Origin: Chara braunii
Lineage: Eukaryota; Streptophyta; Charophyceae; Charales; Characeae
DNA length: 38,714 nucleotides
Assembly: GCA_003427395.1 (NCBI GenBank)
Contig: BFEA01000137.1
Coordinates: 1,608,630 to 1,647,343 of the forward strand
Reading direction: 5' to 3'
Part shown: positions 29,100 to 38,714 of the stretch, piece by piece
Layout of the letters: the number at the start of each line of letters is the position of its first letter
How positions within the stretch are numbered: position 1 is the first letter of the stretch
Translations under genes and position numbers: made by a program
The notes under the pieces: generated by a model
Told to the model about the DNA's origin: nothing
Seen by the model: the letters and a program-made list of their open reading frames with translations, nothing else
Database searches by the model: none

Positions 29100-30039
29100 T
29101 AATAATAAACATTTAAAAAAATCTAGGAAAATGGAGTAGGGGGAGGAGGTCGTTGGTACTTAGTCCTCGGTCCCCCCTTTCGAGCCCGCTGCCAGACTTC
29201 CAACAAAACCAAGGGGGATAGTCCCACGGGACCCTCAACCCCTCGGTTCGCTTCAAAGTTCGCTCCTTCGCTGTTCGCTGCTCGCTGCTGGCCTCGATCC
29301 CAACATCCGATTGATGAAAGTTCAATGATGTAACCTATAGGGCTAAGCCCAAGCCTGACATTATTGTACGCTAACTTTGATATGAGGTGTAATTTCAGCT
29401 GGACCGGGCCTGCAGCAACGCACCATAGGCCATCAGTTGGTTTATTGTCTGCGTCCCTGTTCCCGCAATGCTGTGCTTTTCTGCCTCGGAGGCAAGGCTC
29501 CGATTGGCTCCCCACGCGCGTTGCCCCACCACGCTACGGCCTCGGCCGAGGCCCTCACAGCCCATAGCATTTCGTTAAACGAACTACGTGTTATTGCCTC
29601 TTTGCCGGAAGGGGCTTGTCTGTAACTCCTACTAAGCCTAGACCGCACCACCCTTCCTAAGTCTCTCTGGCAATTCCAACCTCCGATAGTACGCTGTTTG
29701 AACTTAGTGCTCGCGCACCTTTAACGGCGGGACCCCAAAAATTTCCCGGACCTTACAAGTCGGACAACATTCTCCTCTAGTCACCGCCTCATTTGGCCAA
29801 CTCAGTTCTGGTCGCGACTTCGTCCAGCATTTTAGCCTAACGCTTACTTGATCTACCGTCGTCTCATAGTCTTCCATTGATCAACTGTTCGGTCAAGCTA
29901 ACGCGTGCCCACAAGGTGCGTGTTCACACACTCTCTAGTCAACACAAATGGGGCGCGCCCCTAGATATTGCCAGCCGCGTTCTTCCTGTAAGCTGCAAAT
30001 ATGTGCCCAAATACCCTTGTAAGGGTGTTCGGGCCGACA
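29100..30039 (-). other. Left end of E4, no gene seen
   Basis: The minus strand starts TGTCGGCCCGAACACCC with the subterminal palindrome (ACACCCTTACAAGGGTAT, 30027-30010). It continues into sequence homologous to E2 18634-19380. The phrase AAGGTCCGGGAAA occurs at about 29753-29741. Frames are short. Confidence 0.7.
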
Positions 30040-32040
30040 GTTTTCCGGACCTTATTAAGCAACGTCCCCGTCACGTCGGTCAATCAAGATTATAAACACA
30101 ACCACATTTGCTGACGAGGAAGTAACCATTCTCATTCACCGGCTCGACTCTGTTCGAGGTATTCTTATCAATCCGCTCCCGTCACGACGTTTCTCTGCCA
30201 GGGTTTCAACCTGGGTCTCCCACGTCCTGGCCTCGGAGTTAGGGGATACTTTGTTTCGTACTACAGCGTACTACCCGCTCTCAGGTATTAGGTTGATAGT
30301 CCTCTCCCTTCCTCATAGACATCTGCCGGTTCACCATTGGGTGTCCTGTTTAGTCATCGTCCCGCGTACGGGGTCATAACTTAAAACGCGGGCCCTAACA
30401 GAGACCTCTCAAAATACGGGGCACCTTTAGTCCCCCAAATGGTAATGCTTACCATCTCAAATAGTCAATCATAATGAACGTCCATCCTGGAGTCTAACAC
30501 AGGTGGCTTCAGGTCTCCATCTTGGTCCACCATGGAACGATCGATCACGCCGAATCCACGGTCCATTGCGTTGTTATGTAGCGATGGTGCCCTCGTTGGT
30601 TATACAACGATAAGCAACCATTCCTATCTTGGTACCCCGAAGGGTCCCGACTCTTGACCTAATCGACCCCAATGACTTCCCCTCTAACTAAAGCTCTCCA
30701 GGTGGCCGACCCTTCAAGACTTAACCTTTGGTGAGCCTTGGTCCCGCTGCCAAGTTGTATCGGTCAACGGCCCTCGCTGGGAGTTAGGTCCTACAGTTCC
30801 AGCGATGCTAAGTATAGCCTCTTAGCTCGGCCTCACAAAATATGTCCTTTAGACTGACACCATTGTGGTCAGGCACTTTCTTCAAAAACTTCCAGAATAA
30901 ATAAAGGATCACATACTAACTGTCAACGAGACTACGTGGAGGGATAGTGCATTTCTCACCCACAATAATAAATTCCTCAGTAATTTCACAGGGTCGTGCC
31001 TCCCTGACTTCGATCAAGAGTAGGCAAGGTCACACGTCTCTTAGGGACATCTCTCAAAATATTTTCCAAAGTTTCATCATAGTTGCCAGAAATTTATCTC
31101 TAGTATTCTCAGAAAATATTTGGTCTTTCCTCGTCAGACTTTACATACACACAAAACTTTATCATTACTATAGCACAAAATATTTAGCCTTTCCATCTGT
31201 TTTGAGTGCTTTTCACAAATTTCATCCTTTTGAGAAGGTCCAATCAGTCATTAGACTTTCCTCTCTCTTTTCTGAGTCACACATAAGACACAACTTTGGT
31301 TGTGACCTTTCCATTCATCATCATTTCATCTGAGCAAACTACAGCATGTCACCTCTCTCTCACAAATCTGAAGGGCACTTTCTCCCTGTATACTTTGGGT
31401 TTCACTTGTCATTGGGACATGAATGCGCAAGTATAGTGGAAGAAATCGCAGATCAGTTCACTTTACAACATTCACTTCATCATATTATCATCCATATGGG
31501 CAAGTCCACAACTGAGAGTGAGTGTGACACACCATACACAACAAAAAGACAAGGTTTGAGACTCACATATGCACACAGGACATGAGGCCCTGCTATAAGC
31601 AATGACTCCTGTCCTTTTCAAAAAGTCAAAGTATCATACAAAGAGTTTGAGTATCCCACAAGGAATCACAATTTCCAACCAAGAATCCAGGTATCCAAGT
31701 GTTAAGGTACCAAAAAATCGACAGTCACTCCATATTCAAGAGTGTCACTCGGTTCTAGACGGGTAAGAGAACCATAATTTTACACAAAGGTCTTAACACT
31801 TCACACCCCATCTAGTGAAAAAAAAGAAAAATATTCAGAACTATACACAGCGTTATCTTACGCACAAAAAAACCCTATAACGCGAAAGTAGACATCTCAC
31901 TACTGGCTCAATTTGCTGACGCACATGGGTCTGATCCAATCCTCCATGTCTCTCTCTATTTACAGGTAACCATCAGTCAGAGAGTTAGAGATGCCTTCCG
32001 TATACGAGACTCAGAACTTTTCGGACCTTATTAGAAAATC
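30040..32040 (-). other. 2-kb region between Gag remnant and E4, no gene seen
   Basis: Mixed then AT-rich sequence, with no pol domain recognisable in any frame. On the minus strand, TAATAAGGTCCG(A/G)AAAA occurs just after the Gag reading frame (about 32034-32019) and again directly before the E4 end (about 30060-30042). If E4 is a 3' LTR, the second would occupy the place of a polypurine tract, though it is only partly purine. Confidence 0.45.
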
Positions 32041-34323
32041 CTACTCCTGATCACTCATGCTCTCCTGCAGCTGCCTATACAACTGCGCCCTCACCTCATC
32101 ACGAGTCTTGGGAATTAGGACTCTATTTCTATCTCTCCATACTCCATATGACTCTCTGGTAACCAACCCATCTGCCTCGTCCTGGAGGCTCTTGTGGCAG
32201 TCGTCAGATCGATGTTTGCCCGTCTTGCAGTAAAAATATTTGTCAATCTTCTTCTGGGACGTTTTGTCTCCTTCCTGCAAAGGTATTGATAACAAAACTG
32301 GTAAGACCTTGCTCATGACCTCCTGTAGTGGTACCTCTGGGGAAGTGGGGCAGGCTGCTCTCTTGTCTGTTGGCATCACCTGCTCGCCGACACGTCCTTC
32401 TGACCCTGAACCAGTGGCCCAAGATCCCAATGCGTCTCGTAGACCTACAACCAGAGGCATATCCTGAGGTATAGCCGACTCCTGACCCCCTCTCAAGTCC
32501 CTCCATGACTCAGCCTCACCCATGGTCTGACCCACACTCTCTTGACCTTCCTGTGGCCTCACGGACTCTCCTTGAGTCGTAGGTGGATCCACTTCAGCTC
32601 CCACGGCCTCTACTGGTGGCCTCTCTTCTGGCAGCGCTGACCCCTCTCCAAGTGTTAGGCCAATCGGCATCCTCCACTCAAATCCTCCTACCTCTGATCT
32701 TCTCACAGCTGGTTCTCCTCGCGGCTCCAACATCTCTTTATCTATCAGGGGAATCTCCTCGGCCTTCTGCTGGTCCGCGTTTTCTTCTTCCCTCTAGCAT
32801 CTAAAGGCTTCTTCTGCAGGTTGTTCCCTGATCTCAAACCCTTGGACCTCTGTCCAATCCACCACTGCAGTTGGAGCCTGTCGCATCCACTTGGCTTCGA
32901 GGTCTTGTATCCTCCTCTCCCACTCGGCCTCCTTTGCTTGGAGGGAGACCTGCTGAGCCTGCAAGTAGGCCCTTAGGACGTCATTGACCTTATTAAGGGT
33001 TTGGTTGACCTACCTGACGGCCTCGTTCTCTGCCCACACCTTCTCCATATCCGCTTTCACTACCTCCACCTCTTTGCTCTGTCTCTCCAAATCCTTCTTC
33101 AGATCCCCAATTTCTCTTTCCCATTCTACCCTTTGGCCATATACCTTTTGAGCCACCTTCGTCAATCTCTCTCCGGCCTTCTCATCCGAGACTCTGGCTG
33201 CCTCGAAGCCTTTCTTCATCGCGCCCCTTAGGTTGAGTAAGTCTGTGGAGTTTAACTTGAACCCCATCTCCTGGTGATGATCTTCAGACCTCCCTCCAGC
33301 GTCCATCAACTTGTCAAAGCTGACCCATACCTCTGAGAATAGGGGAAGGCCCTCTTCCTGAGTGCAAGTGCCCTTACCACTTTTGTCATCCACCTTTTCA
33401 TGTTTTTTTCCCTGCTGCATCTTCTCATGCAACTCTGCAAGGTTCTTCATCCTGAGTTAAACCTTGATCTCCTGATCCCTGGCCGCTCTCTCTTTTCTGT
33501 CCAGTTGCTTCTCCTGGGCAGACTGCTCCTCCCCGTGCTCCTGCACATGTGGCTCATGAGGCAAGTCTAGCTCTATATCTAGCATAGGGCAATCCACCTC
33601 CCTCTGAGCAGGCTATGGAGGCACCCTTGGACCACTTGACCCTCCTGCTCTTTCGTGCCTATGGGATATGTGCTCCTTTCTCTTGTCCTCCCTCTGAGTC
33701 CCTGAAGACATGCCCTGCTTAAACGTCCTTCTTTCAGCCGCCTCTGGTTCTGGTTCCCTCCTTCTCTTTTCCAGACTCCTTTGCTCACCTGCCTGACGTG
33801 CTGGGGTATTGTAGTTCCACAAAAACTTCTTGCAATGTCCCCAACTCATAGCAGGCGCTACGATAGATCTGACAAAGGGCCTGATATGCCGCCTCAGATA
33901 CAGGAGGAAACTCCTCATCCTCTGCTCTCCTGAAATATCCAGCTTATCCGCATATCAGTCATAGGCCCAAAGAAACTCCCCCAGATTAGTGGAGTCGAAC
34001 CAAATGGGTTGTCCATCTCTCCCCACTGGCGACGGGTGCAACCCTTCCATCTTTCTCTCAAAATCCTGCCAGGTTAGGGATTCCCTGACATGGTTGGAAA
34101 TGGGGTTTGTCCACTCGCCAGTGCCTCGCACCTCTCTCAGTATCCTGGTGGCATCCCATCCAAACTTCTGTGCATGCCTTTCAAACTCAAGTAGGAACAA
34201 CTCAATGTTCCCTCCCTGGAAAACCAGAGGCCTGTCCTCTCTCCTGGTGCCCATCTGCGTCCTCTGTCTGGTCGCCCCTAGAGGGGTTTCCACCGACTCT
34301 GCCCCTCCCCTCCCTCTTGGCAT
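32041..34323 (-). pseudogene. Ty3/Gypsy-type Gag-like reading frame, five in-frame stops
   Basis: One frame of about 761 codons can be followed from the Met at 34323 (MPRGRGGAESVETPLG; an upstream in-frame Met is at 34419) to a TAG at 32043-32041. The first 120 residues hold a capsid-like start (LVFQGGNIELFLLEFERHAQ, then NHVRESLTWQDFERKMEGLH). Basic and long coiled-coil stretches follow (33450-32880), then an acidic, Pro-rich part, and near 32235-32197 a zinc-knuckle-like FYCKTGKHRSDDC that lacks its first Cys. Stops lie at 33957 (TGA), 33615 (TAG), 33459 (TAA), 33012 (TAG) and 32796 (TAG), with no frameshift. Gag packages retroelement RNA. No protease, RT or RNase H follows; an integrase piece lies upstream, which is the wrong order for one element. 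Confidence 0.7.
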
Positions 34324-34508
34324 GGCTGCCCCAAGCGGTGTCAAACCTGCACAACAAGGAGGACAAACAAGACCACACGAGGGTAAGCAGGTTTGATAGA
34401 CACAACAGGAGACAGACATAGCCCTCCCACAACTATCCCAACTATCTGCCTATCTACATATGCGTACATACATATACGAGGCTACCCAATAAGTCGCAAT
34501 CTGCCACG
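34324..34508 (-). other. Spacer between integrase and Gag remnants, possible 3' splice site
   Basis: Only about 185 bp separate the integrase stop and the first Gag Met, too short for an LTR pair. Just before the Gag start the minus strand has a pyrimidine-rich run ending CTTGTTGTGCAG, which resembles a splice acceptor (about 34357-34346). No matching donor is assigned. Confidence 0.35.
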
Positions 34509-34959
34509 CTATTCTACTGAGAACAATATCCTATACATTCTACTTATACTAATATTTCTATATAGCGGGCTCAGAGAGTGACTCTCGCTTGTGCGATCCA
34601 TGCTCACCTCGTCTCGAGCCACAAACTTCTTTAATCTTGAGCCTGACACCAGTCCTTCCATGCCGTCCCATTTAACTCCTCAATCTGGTAGGCTTCGTGC
34701 TCACCACACCTGGTGACCTTGTACGGTCCCAACCACCTCTTGTCCAGCTCTGTGACCACTGCTTTTCCAAGGATGAGTCGTATAGTAGCACAACGTCTCC
34801 CATCTTGAGGGGTTCTTTCCTTATCCTTGCCATCTTATCCCACCTGAACTTGTCGTTGGCACGACTGTAAGCCGTCCTACTGGCTGCCTCCTCAATCCTG
34901 TCTTTTATATCGCCAATCTGACGTGCCCTCAAGTCAAGCAGTTCTTCAAACGTCAGATT
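34509..34959 (-). pseudogene. Ty3/Gypsy integrase C-terminal fragment
   Basis: From about 34959 the frame reads LTFEELLDLRARQIGDIKDR, RANDKFRWDKMARI, EPLKMGDVVLLYDSSLEK: the end of the integrase core and the SH3-like chromatin- or DNA-binding part. After a frameshift near 34770 it continues DKRWLGPYKVTRCGEHEAYQ, the usual RWxGPYxV strand. A second shift near 34647 leads to SGSRLKKFVARDEV. The catalytic core is absent: the match ends abruptly at about 34965, where an AT-rich repeat starts. Its frameshifts contrast with the indel-free gag 190 bp downstream, so the two may have different histories. Confidence 0.8.
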
Positions 34960-34964
34960 AAACA

Positions 34965-35334
34965 TAGTATTCGTGAAAACCAAACAAATGCAGAAAACCA
35001 AACAATCTTTATAAATCGGAGAAAACCAAAATTTTTTCACTCATTTTCACTCCGCATGTGGTACTTTTACACGTTGTATGCCGCACCTAGTGATAAAAAA
35101 CATACCAAATCAAGGCTCCTGTTAGGGGAAGGTAATTAGTGAGACGAAAGTTTGTCCACGGAGCCTCATTATTATCACATACAAAAGCAGGTCAACAAGT
35201 GATCCTAAAAGCCGCTTGTAGTCGAGAAATGAATTCTTTGCTTTGCTGAAACCGCGTAAATATGACAATTCATTCCACAACACTAGATACCACTTACAAA
35301 CTTAGAGGAAAGTTAAGAAAACCTAGGCAGGATA
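34965..35334. repeat. AT-rich repeat beginning ATTCGTGAAAACC
   Basis: The phrase TTCGTGAAAACC followed by AAACAAA and ACCAAACAATCTTTATAAA (about 34970-35015) has a diverged second copy at about 36217-36262. The first copy cuts the integrase fragment, so it probably marks the edge of an inserted repeat. No gene seen. Confidence 0.45.
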
Positions 35335-36020
35335 ACGGTCACTCCAAAATGTATTGCGTTGTACGAAAGTAGGACGTCTTTGCATATGCACCTTTGGATT
35401 CCTTTCATTAAAGAAACAGAAAATAGATGCAGTTCAGGCATCATGAATTCCATTTGTAGTTCAATAAAGCAAGCGACAAAGACACACTAAAAAACAAACA
35501 AACAAAGAAGCACTCCGAAAATGTGCGCCCTTGTACCAAAGCCAGACATCTTGACATTTGCGTATTTATAGTCCTATAAAGTGGAAAGCAAAAAACCATA
35601 TCAGCGTCGGAATTCTCTTTTTGGTTTATAGTTCTATAAAGTGTGATGCACAAACATGCGAGAAAAAAAAAAAAAACAAAGAAGCACTCTAAAAATATGC
35701 GCCTTTGTACCAAAGTCACACATCTTGACATTTGCGTATTTATAGTCCTATGAATTGGAAAGCAAAAAACCATGTAAGCTTCGGAATTCTCCATTTGGTT
35801 TATAGTTCTATTAACCGTGACGCACAAACATGCGAGAAAAAAGAAAACAAAGAAGCACTCTGAAAATATGCGCCCTTGTACCGAAGCCAGACATCTTGAC
35901 ATTTGTGTATTTATAGTCCTGTAAATTGAAAAATAAAAAACAATGTCAGCTTTAGAATTCTCCATTCCGTTTTTAGTTCTATAGACTGTGACGCACAAAG
36001 ACGACAGAAAAAGACGAGCC
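35335..36020. repeat. 172-bp tandem repeat, about four copies
   Basis: CAAAGAAGCACTC recurs at 35503, 35677 and 35848 (spacings 174 and 171 bp), each followed by TATGCGCCCTTGTAC, CATCTTGACATTTGCG and two copies of TTTATAG-NN-CTATAAA. A more decayed copy precedes at about 35340-35500. The long minus-strand open frame here (35441-36022) is only the repeat read in a 3n-compatible way and shows a repeating pattern, not a protein fold. The unit length is close to that of many satellites. Confidence 0.85.
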
Positions 36021-36802
36021 AAGAAGTCACAGAAATTGTTATTTTGAAACCGAGGTCTTAAAAACGCCTAAGGGACAAATCTTTGGAAAATGACATGAAT
36101 CACTTTGAAATAAATCTCCACAATTGTTGCTTCTTTAAAAAGAGTGTCTTGCCGATGTGTTTCTATGTTGAGCGGAGGACACACGCCCAAAGCTCGTGAA
36201 CGGCTTTAAAAACCGAATTCGTGAAAACCTAACAAAACCACAAAACCTAACATTTTTTATAAAATGAAAAAGTAAAAGTCAAACTGTTATTTTTTAGATA
36301 TAAAAGAGAGCGTTTTTAACTGTTTCCCAAGAAAGGAGGCAAAAAAAGAGGCAAAAAGTCTAGCGATTCTCAAAATGTGCAAAAATATCATTTCCAGCAA
36401 AGAGTATGCTATAGGACTATCCATCGTTCTCAGTAGATTGACAAAAAACATAGCTCAAACAAGACAATCTTTAACGACTACAAAGCGAACCCGAAAGATG
36501 TTAAAAAAACAGTTTCAATGAATACTCATTTATAGAACTATAAGTCGTTTTCAGCAGTTTGGTAAAAACCAGGTTCTGCGAAATCGAGTTTATAGAACTA
36601 TAAATTAATAGAACTTCCTTTTTAAGTTAACTGTAAAACCCTTGTCAAAAAATATATGTTATGTAAAAGAAGAATTAAAATATTTTTTGCCCGGGAGACA
36701 TCTATAAATTCCTAGCCAACAACGATTTAAAATTAAAAAATGAAAAAATATTTAAAAACACCAGATTCTGCGAAATTGAGTTTATAAAACTATAAATTAA
36801 TA
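36021..36802. other. AT-rich region with TTTATAGAACTATAAA palindromes, no gene seen
   Basis: The palindrome (7-bp arms) recurs at about 36531, 36588 and 36780, linking this DNA to the tandem repeat before it. TTCTGCGAAAT(C/T)GAGTTTAT followed by ACTATAAATTAATA occurs at 36573-36613 and again at 36764-36802, where the second copy is cut by a Helitron end. Confidence 0.6.
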
Positions 36803-36840
36803 CTAGCTTAGCGCCCGCGGTGCGGGCGGTGCGGGCTACG
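36803..36840 (-). mobile_element. Helitron-type 3' terminus
   Basis: Read on the minus strand: hairpin GCCCGC-ACC-GCGGGC (36827-36813), six bases, then CTAG (36806-36803), followed by host T. A GC-rich hairpin shortly before a 3' CTRR end next to T is the Helitron signature. The element would extend to the right (higher coordinates). Its 5' TC end is not identified, and no Rep or helicase coding is visible, so it would be non-autonomous. Confidence 0.65.
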
Positions 36841-37044
36841 CCTGCATGAAAGACCATGGCGAAGATTAGTCAAAGTACTCACATTGACTCAAATGGGCAT
36901 ATAGAGCACAACACACTCAACATGTACTCAAAATAGGCTCAAAGCAACTCAAACAGTCTGGCAACAAACAAACTTCAAACAACCTCAGAACAAAATTGTT
37001 TCCAATTGAACTCAAGGACATACTCAAAATAGATCGACATGAAC
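36841..37044. other. Presumed Helitron body, no gene seen
   Basis: CTCAAA and ACTCA words recur about every 15-20 bp (36880-37030). No coding evidence. Confidence 0.4.
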
Positions 37045-37095
37045 CCTGAAGAGAGAGGGAGAGAGAGAGAGACAGAGAGAAAGGGAGGCAAGGAA

Positions 37096-37178
<83 letters not shown>
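37045..37178. repeat. (GA)n microsatellite
   Basis: Interrupted GA repeats from 37045 become a pure run from 37099 to 37178. Open frames across it only encode Ser-Leu or Arg-Glu repeats. Confidence 0.98.
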
Positions 37179-37183
<5 letters not shown>

Positions 37184-37349
37184 CACTATATGTCCATTTG
37201 GCTCTGTGTGAGAACTTGGACTGATCTTTGCCGTGTCTTCCTTTTATGCGGGCATAGCCTGCATCAGGTGCACCACGGGCACTAAGCTAGGGTGGGATCA
37301 TACATTAGAAAAAAGAATAATTTCACGCGGAGCACAACCTCCTTGAGAA

Positions 37350-37600
37350 GCTGCAACCCTCATTGTGAGTGAATGTGACCTTGTCCGGCCAGATATATAC
37401 ATTCGAGCTTAGAAGAAGTCTTCATGTCGAGTCAATCTATATGACCTTACCCATCAGATGTGTACATTCGAGTTCAGAAGTAGCCTTCATCCTGAGTGAG
37501 TGTATCTGACCTTGTTAGTAAGATCTATAAATTTGAGCTCGGAAGTTACTGTGGCGGCGTGTGGCGTGACCTTCATCGTGAGTGAGCGTATCTCACCGCG
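37350..37600. repeat. 66-bp tandem repeat, three to four copies
   Basis: TGACCTT recurs at 37376, 37442 and 37507, each followed by CAGAT(A/G)T(A/G)TACATTCGAG-like and TTCATC(G/C)TGAGT-like words. Short internal tandem repeats are common in Helitron bodies. Confidence 0.75.
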
Positions 37601-38321
37601 TCCGTCAAGGAGAGAAAGACGTGTCTCCCTACCCCCAGACCCCCCCCAACGCGAAAGCTGAGCATGTGCTCAGCTGCGTTCATTGAGCGTGTTTGAGCGG
37701 CGCTCCAACACACACAGCTTTATTGTGAGGTAGCTATGATTGCATGCGTGCCCTCTATAGCCTTAAACCACCAGTACACTGTCACCTGGGCCACGGGTCT
37801 GACACCTCAATTTCCTGAGCACTGCTCTAATTTTGTCAATCTTTTTCTAAAAGAAAAAGTCGTATTTTTTATTATTTCGGGCCTTGTGCCCAGGGCCAAA
37901 ACAATACAATGAAAATGTTGCAGCTTCAAGGGTCGCCAGCCTCACGCAGCAGGTGGAGCCCCTACCCTGTAGGAAACAAAGCTCAAAGAAAAGGAAAAGA
38001 GTGAGAAACTTCCGACAAGGAAATATCAAGGAAAGAAAAAGAAAGGTAAAAACAAAAAACAACAAAGTATTTTTTTAATAGTTCCAATTTCAACCTTTAT
38101 GTATGTCCCAAGGGACAAAAGGGATGACGTTAGGGATAGGTTTCGCCGGGAGTGCCTTGCTTAGCCCGTTTGACCGCAGCAAATGATGTAACGAGGCCCG
38201 TTTCCCGGCTATATGAATATGAATTTTTTCTGGAAAAAGAAGAAAGGGACGACGTTACTATTAGTGAAAGGTGAAGTGGACAAAGAGTAGAGCTTAGTGG
38301 AAAAAGAAAAGGGATAATTTA
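37601..38321. other. Spacer with a perfect foldback at 37657-37674, no gene seen
   Basis: GCTGAGCA-TG-TGCTCAGC is a perfect 8-bp-arm palindrome beside a C-rich run (37632-37648). The rest is AT-rich with purine tracts (37980-38080). It might include the other Helitron end, but this is not established. Confidence 0.5.
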
Positions 38322-38714
38322 CCCAGTGGCCTAGCTCAGTTGGTAGGGCCCACAAGTGGCATTCAGGAGGTCGTTGGTTCAATCCGATTGGCCTCATGTA
38401 CCTTCCTGGGCATGCTTGGCACCTGCCACCTAGAGGTAGACCACTGGATCCCCGATCGGCACTGAGCAGAGTCTGCTGATGTTCGTAGGGGAGGGGACCT
38501 AAGGGGAGACACAGAGATTGGTCCTATTGGCATGGTTCCTGATGCTACCAGTTGTCCCCTGGCCGGTATCGCCCACTTGCAGGTCGGAGCAGCCCCTGCA
38601 TCAGGATGCATGTTCTCTCATGAAGACGGTTCTGGCTGGTACCGAAGTACACGGGCATTTTGCAAAGTTGGACAGTACCCGGTAGAGGTATATTGCAAAG
38701 ATGGGCAGTCCAAC
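38322..38714 (+). repeat. tRNA-derived SINE-like sequence (runs off the window)
   Basis: An A box TAGCTCAGTTGGTAGGG (38332-38348) and a B box GTTGGTTCAATCC (38373-38385) with tRNA-like spacing start the sequence, but the acceptor arms do not pair, so it is not a functional tRNA gene. The body that follows (38400-38714) is GC-balanced and non-coding. Near the window end TTGCAAAG occurs twice (38659, 38693) in a similar context. No 3' tail is seen inside the window. Confidence 0.65.

Larger units (their letters stand above)
15640..30039 (-). mobile_element. Element E4 (minus strand), interrupted by E2 and by a U6-containing insertion
   Basis: On the minus strand E4 starts at 30039 with TGTCGGCCCGAACACCCTTA, matching the E1 and E2 left ends. 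The 29641-29100 part matches E2 19140-19380 (for example GGCTTGGGCTTAGCCCTAT near 29350). Parts 26116-27220 and 16930-18633 hold further E-type sequence in reverse order, and 15640-16700 holds its hairpin array. E2 (18634-26115) splits it in opposite orientation, and 27221-29050 is a second insertion. Without these E4 is about 5 to 5.5 kb as far as it can be traced. Its right end, corresponding to the last 2 kb of E1, is missing or too diverged. It lies directly downstream of gag and integrase remnants on the same strand. Confidence 0.65.

Noticed and set aside
35441-36022. 193-codon minus-strand open frame resembling a repetitive membrane protein
   Set aside because: It is the 172-bp tandem repeat read through; hydrophobic runs come from A-rich DNA on the other strand.
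36917-37224. Ser-Leu or Arg-Glu repeat proteins
   Set aside because: Translation of the (GA)n microsatellite.
38322-38400. Functional tRNA gene
   Set aside because: Acceptor ends do not pair and no proper anticodon arm forms; only the promoter boxes are good.

Overview
The window looks like transposon-dense, non-genic nuclear DNA of a green-lineage eukaryote. The clearest clue is a U6 snRNA-like piece (28797-28857, minus) whose 5' end has the plant form of the U6 hairpin. Supporting it are a Penelope-like retroelement of the permuted, Chlamys-like type and Ty3/Gypsy fragments. The style recalls a charophyte alga such as Chara, but that is a guess. I see no intact host gene. The best-supported coding remnants are two retroelement protein regions on the minus strand and a short integrase fragment.

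Layout. 1-101 is microsatellite. A Penelope-like element (PLE) on the minus strand runs from about 12801 down to about 229. Its single frame (N-terminal GIY-YIG endonuclease, then reverse transcriptase) is split by a 7840-bp element, E1 (1656-9495). Removing E1 plus one 4-bp duplication (TCGG) restores the PLE frame exactly. 13779-14720 holds two further copies of the PLE 3' UTR around an assembly gap. A second family member, E2 (18634-26115, plus), sits inside a third one, E4 (minus, starting at 30039 and traceable to about 15640). E4 also carries a separate insertion at 27221-29050 with a poly(A) end, a U6-like segment and a tRNA-like segment. Upstream of E4 on the same strand lie a Gag-like pseudogene (34323-32041) and an integrase C-terminal fragment (34959-34509). 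The right end has a 172-bp tandem repeat, a Helitron-type 3' terminus (36803), a (GA)n tract, a 66-bp tandem repeat and a tRNA-derived SINE-like sequence (38322 onward).

The most unusual content is the E family: 7.5-7.9 kb, apparently non-coding, ends TGTCGG...CCGACA, packed with arrays of short hairpins. Within one array the loop is constant while the stem differs from unit to unit yet stays self-complementary. One array has loop TAAGAT (E1), another TAAGTT (E4 read on its own strand), and E2 has a third core. This is the signature of selection on structure. The elements could be giant solo LTRs of a Gypsy-type retroelement (E4 lies downstream of gag) or non-autonomous Ginger-like DNA transposons; the sequence alone does not settle it.

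Two assembly problems matter to any reader: an untrimmed Nextera mate-pair junction adapter between two identical 171-bp copies (2793-3172), and an N-gap flanked by identical 94-bp sequences (25458-25870). Both retroelement reading frames carry many in-frame stops but no visible frameshift, and every stop is one that a C-to-T change in an Arg or Gln codon would make.
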